A stretch of 22,742 nt of DNA from JADGQM01 sp964505935 (GTDB lineage Bacteria > Desulfobacterota > Syntrophobacteria > Syntrophobacterales > Syntrophobacteraceae): NCBI GenBank assembly GCA_964505935.1, contig CAZDKX010000036.1, positions 1-22,742 of the forward strand, in the 5' to 3' direction. Shown piece by piece: positions 22,726 to 22,742 of this stretch. A model generated the notes under the pieces. That model did not search any database, was not told the DNA's origin, and saw nothing but the letters and a program-made list of their open reading frames with translations. Made by a program: the position numbers and the translations under genes. Position 1 is the first letter of the stretch; the number at the start of each line of letters is the position of its first letter.

Positions 22726-22742
22726 TCAAGCAACCCCTTGCC

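Overview
The window reads as a chromosomal segment of a Gram-negative bacterium with mostly high-GC genes. An outer-membrane type lipoprotein, a lipid A N-domain protein and two ArnT-type transferases point to an LPS-bearing envelope. The overall gene style suggests Desulfobacterota (the former Deltaproteobacteria, for example Syntrophobacterales or Desulfuromonadales), but this is inference from gene content; no rRNA or other marker is present to prove it. I see no tRNA, rRNA, CRISPR array, insertion sequence or phage gene.

Layout: (1) The 3' part of a nicotinate phosphoribosyltransferase gene (NAD salvage) enters from the left edge, followed by about 440 bases without a convincing gene. (2) A plus-strand cluster runs from 1448 to 10224. 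It encodes a giant secreted multidomain protein (PKD, thrombospondin type 3 calcium repeats, ZU5-like region, three carbohydrate-binding-like domains), a secreted GH17-type beta-1,3-glucan-active enzyme, an exported protein with one C-terminal membrane anchor, and a membrane-embedded processive GT2 synthase. The last three are spaced so tightly that they must be one operon. Together they look like machinery that makes, remodels and binds a beta-glucan at the cell surface, with the two NdvB activities (GT2 and GH17) on separate proteins. (3) A convergent minus-strand gene (10377-12020) encodes a stand-alone polyprenyl-phosphate-sugar glycosyltransferase of the GT39/GT83 type.

(4) A plus-strand envelope-sensing operon runs from 12229 to 18021: an atypical MscS-like membrane protein, a HAMP histidine kinase, a lipoprotein, a sigma-54-type response regulator and a LAB_N small membrane protein. 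The kinase-lipoprotein-regulator order is that of QseE-QseG-QseF (GlrK-QseG-GlrR). The regulator has GAFTHA in place of the sigma-54-contacting GAFTGA loop, and a run of nine G between its ATPase and DNA-binding domains. (5) A hairpin-rich 365-base intergenic region precedes a lone receiver-domain protein (18387-18770). (6) A minus-strand operon (22632 down to 18859) encodes an ArnT-like transferase, a YdjC/NaxD-type deacetylase and an ArnC/FlmF2-like GT2. This is the gene set expected for adding an amino sugar to lipid A through an undecaprenyl-phosphate carrier, as in Francisella FlmF2-NaxD-FlmK. A plausible sigma-70 promoter lies just upstream of it at the right edge.

Read together, regions 4 to 6 suggest an envelope-stress sensing module beside the lipid A remodelling genes it might control. 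That regulatory link is inferred from adjacency only.
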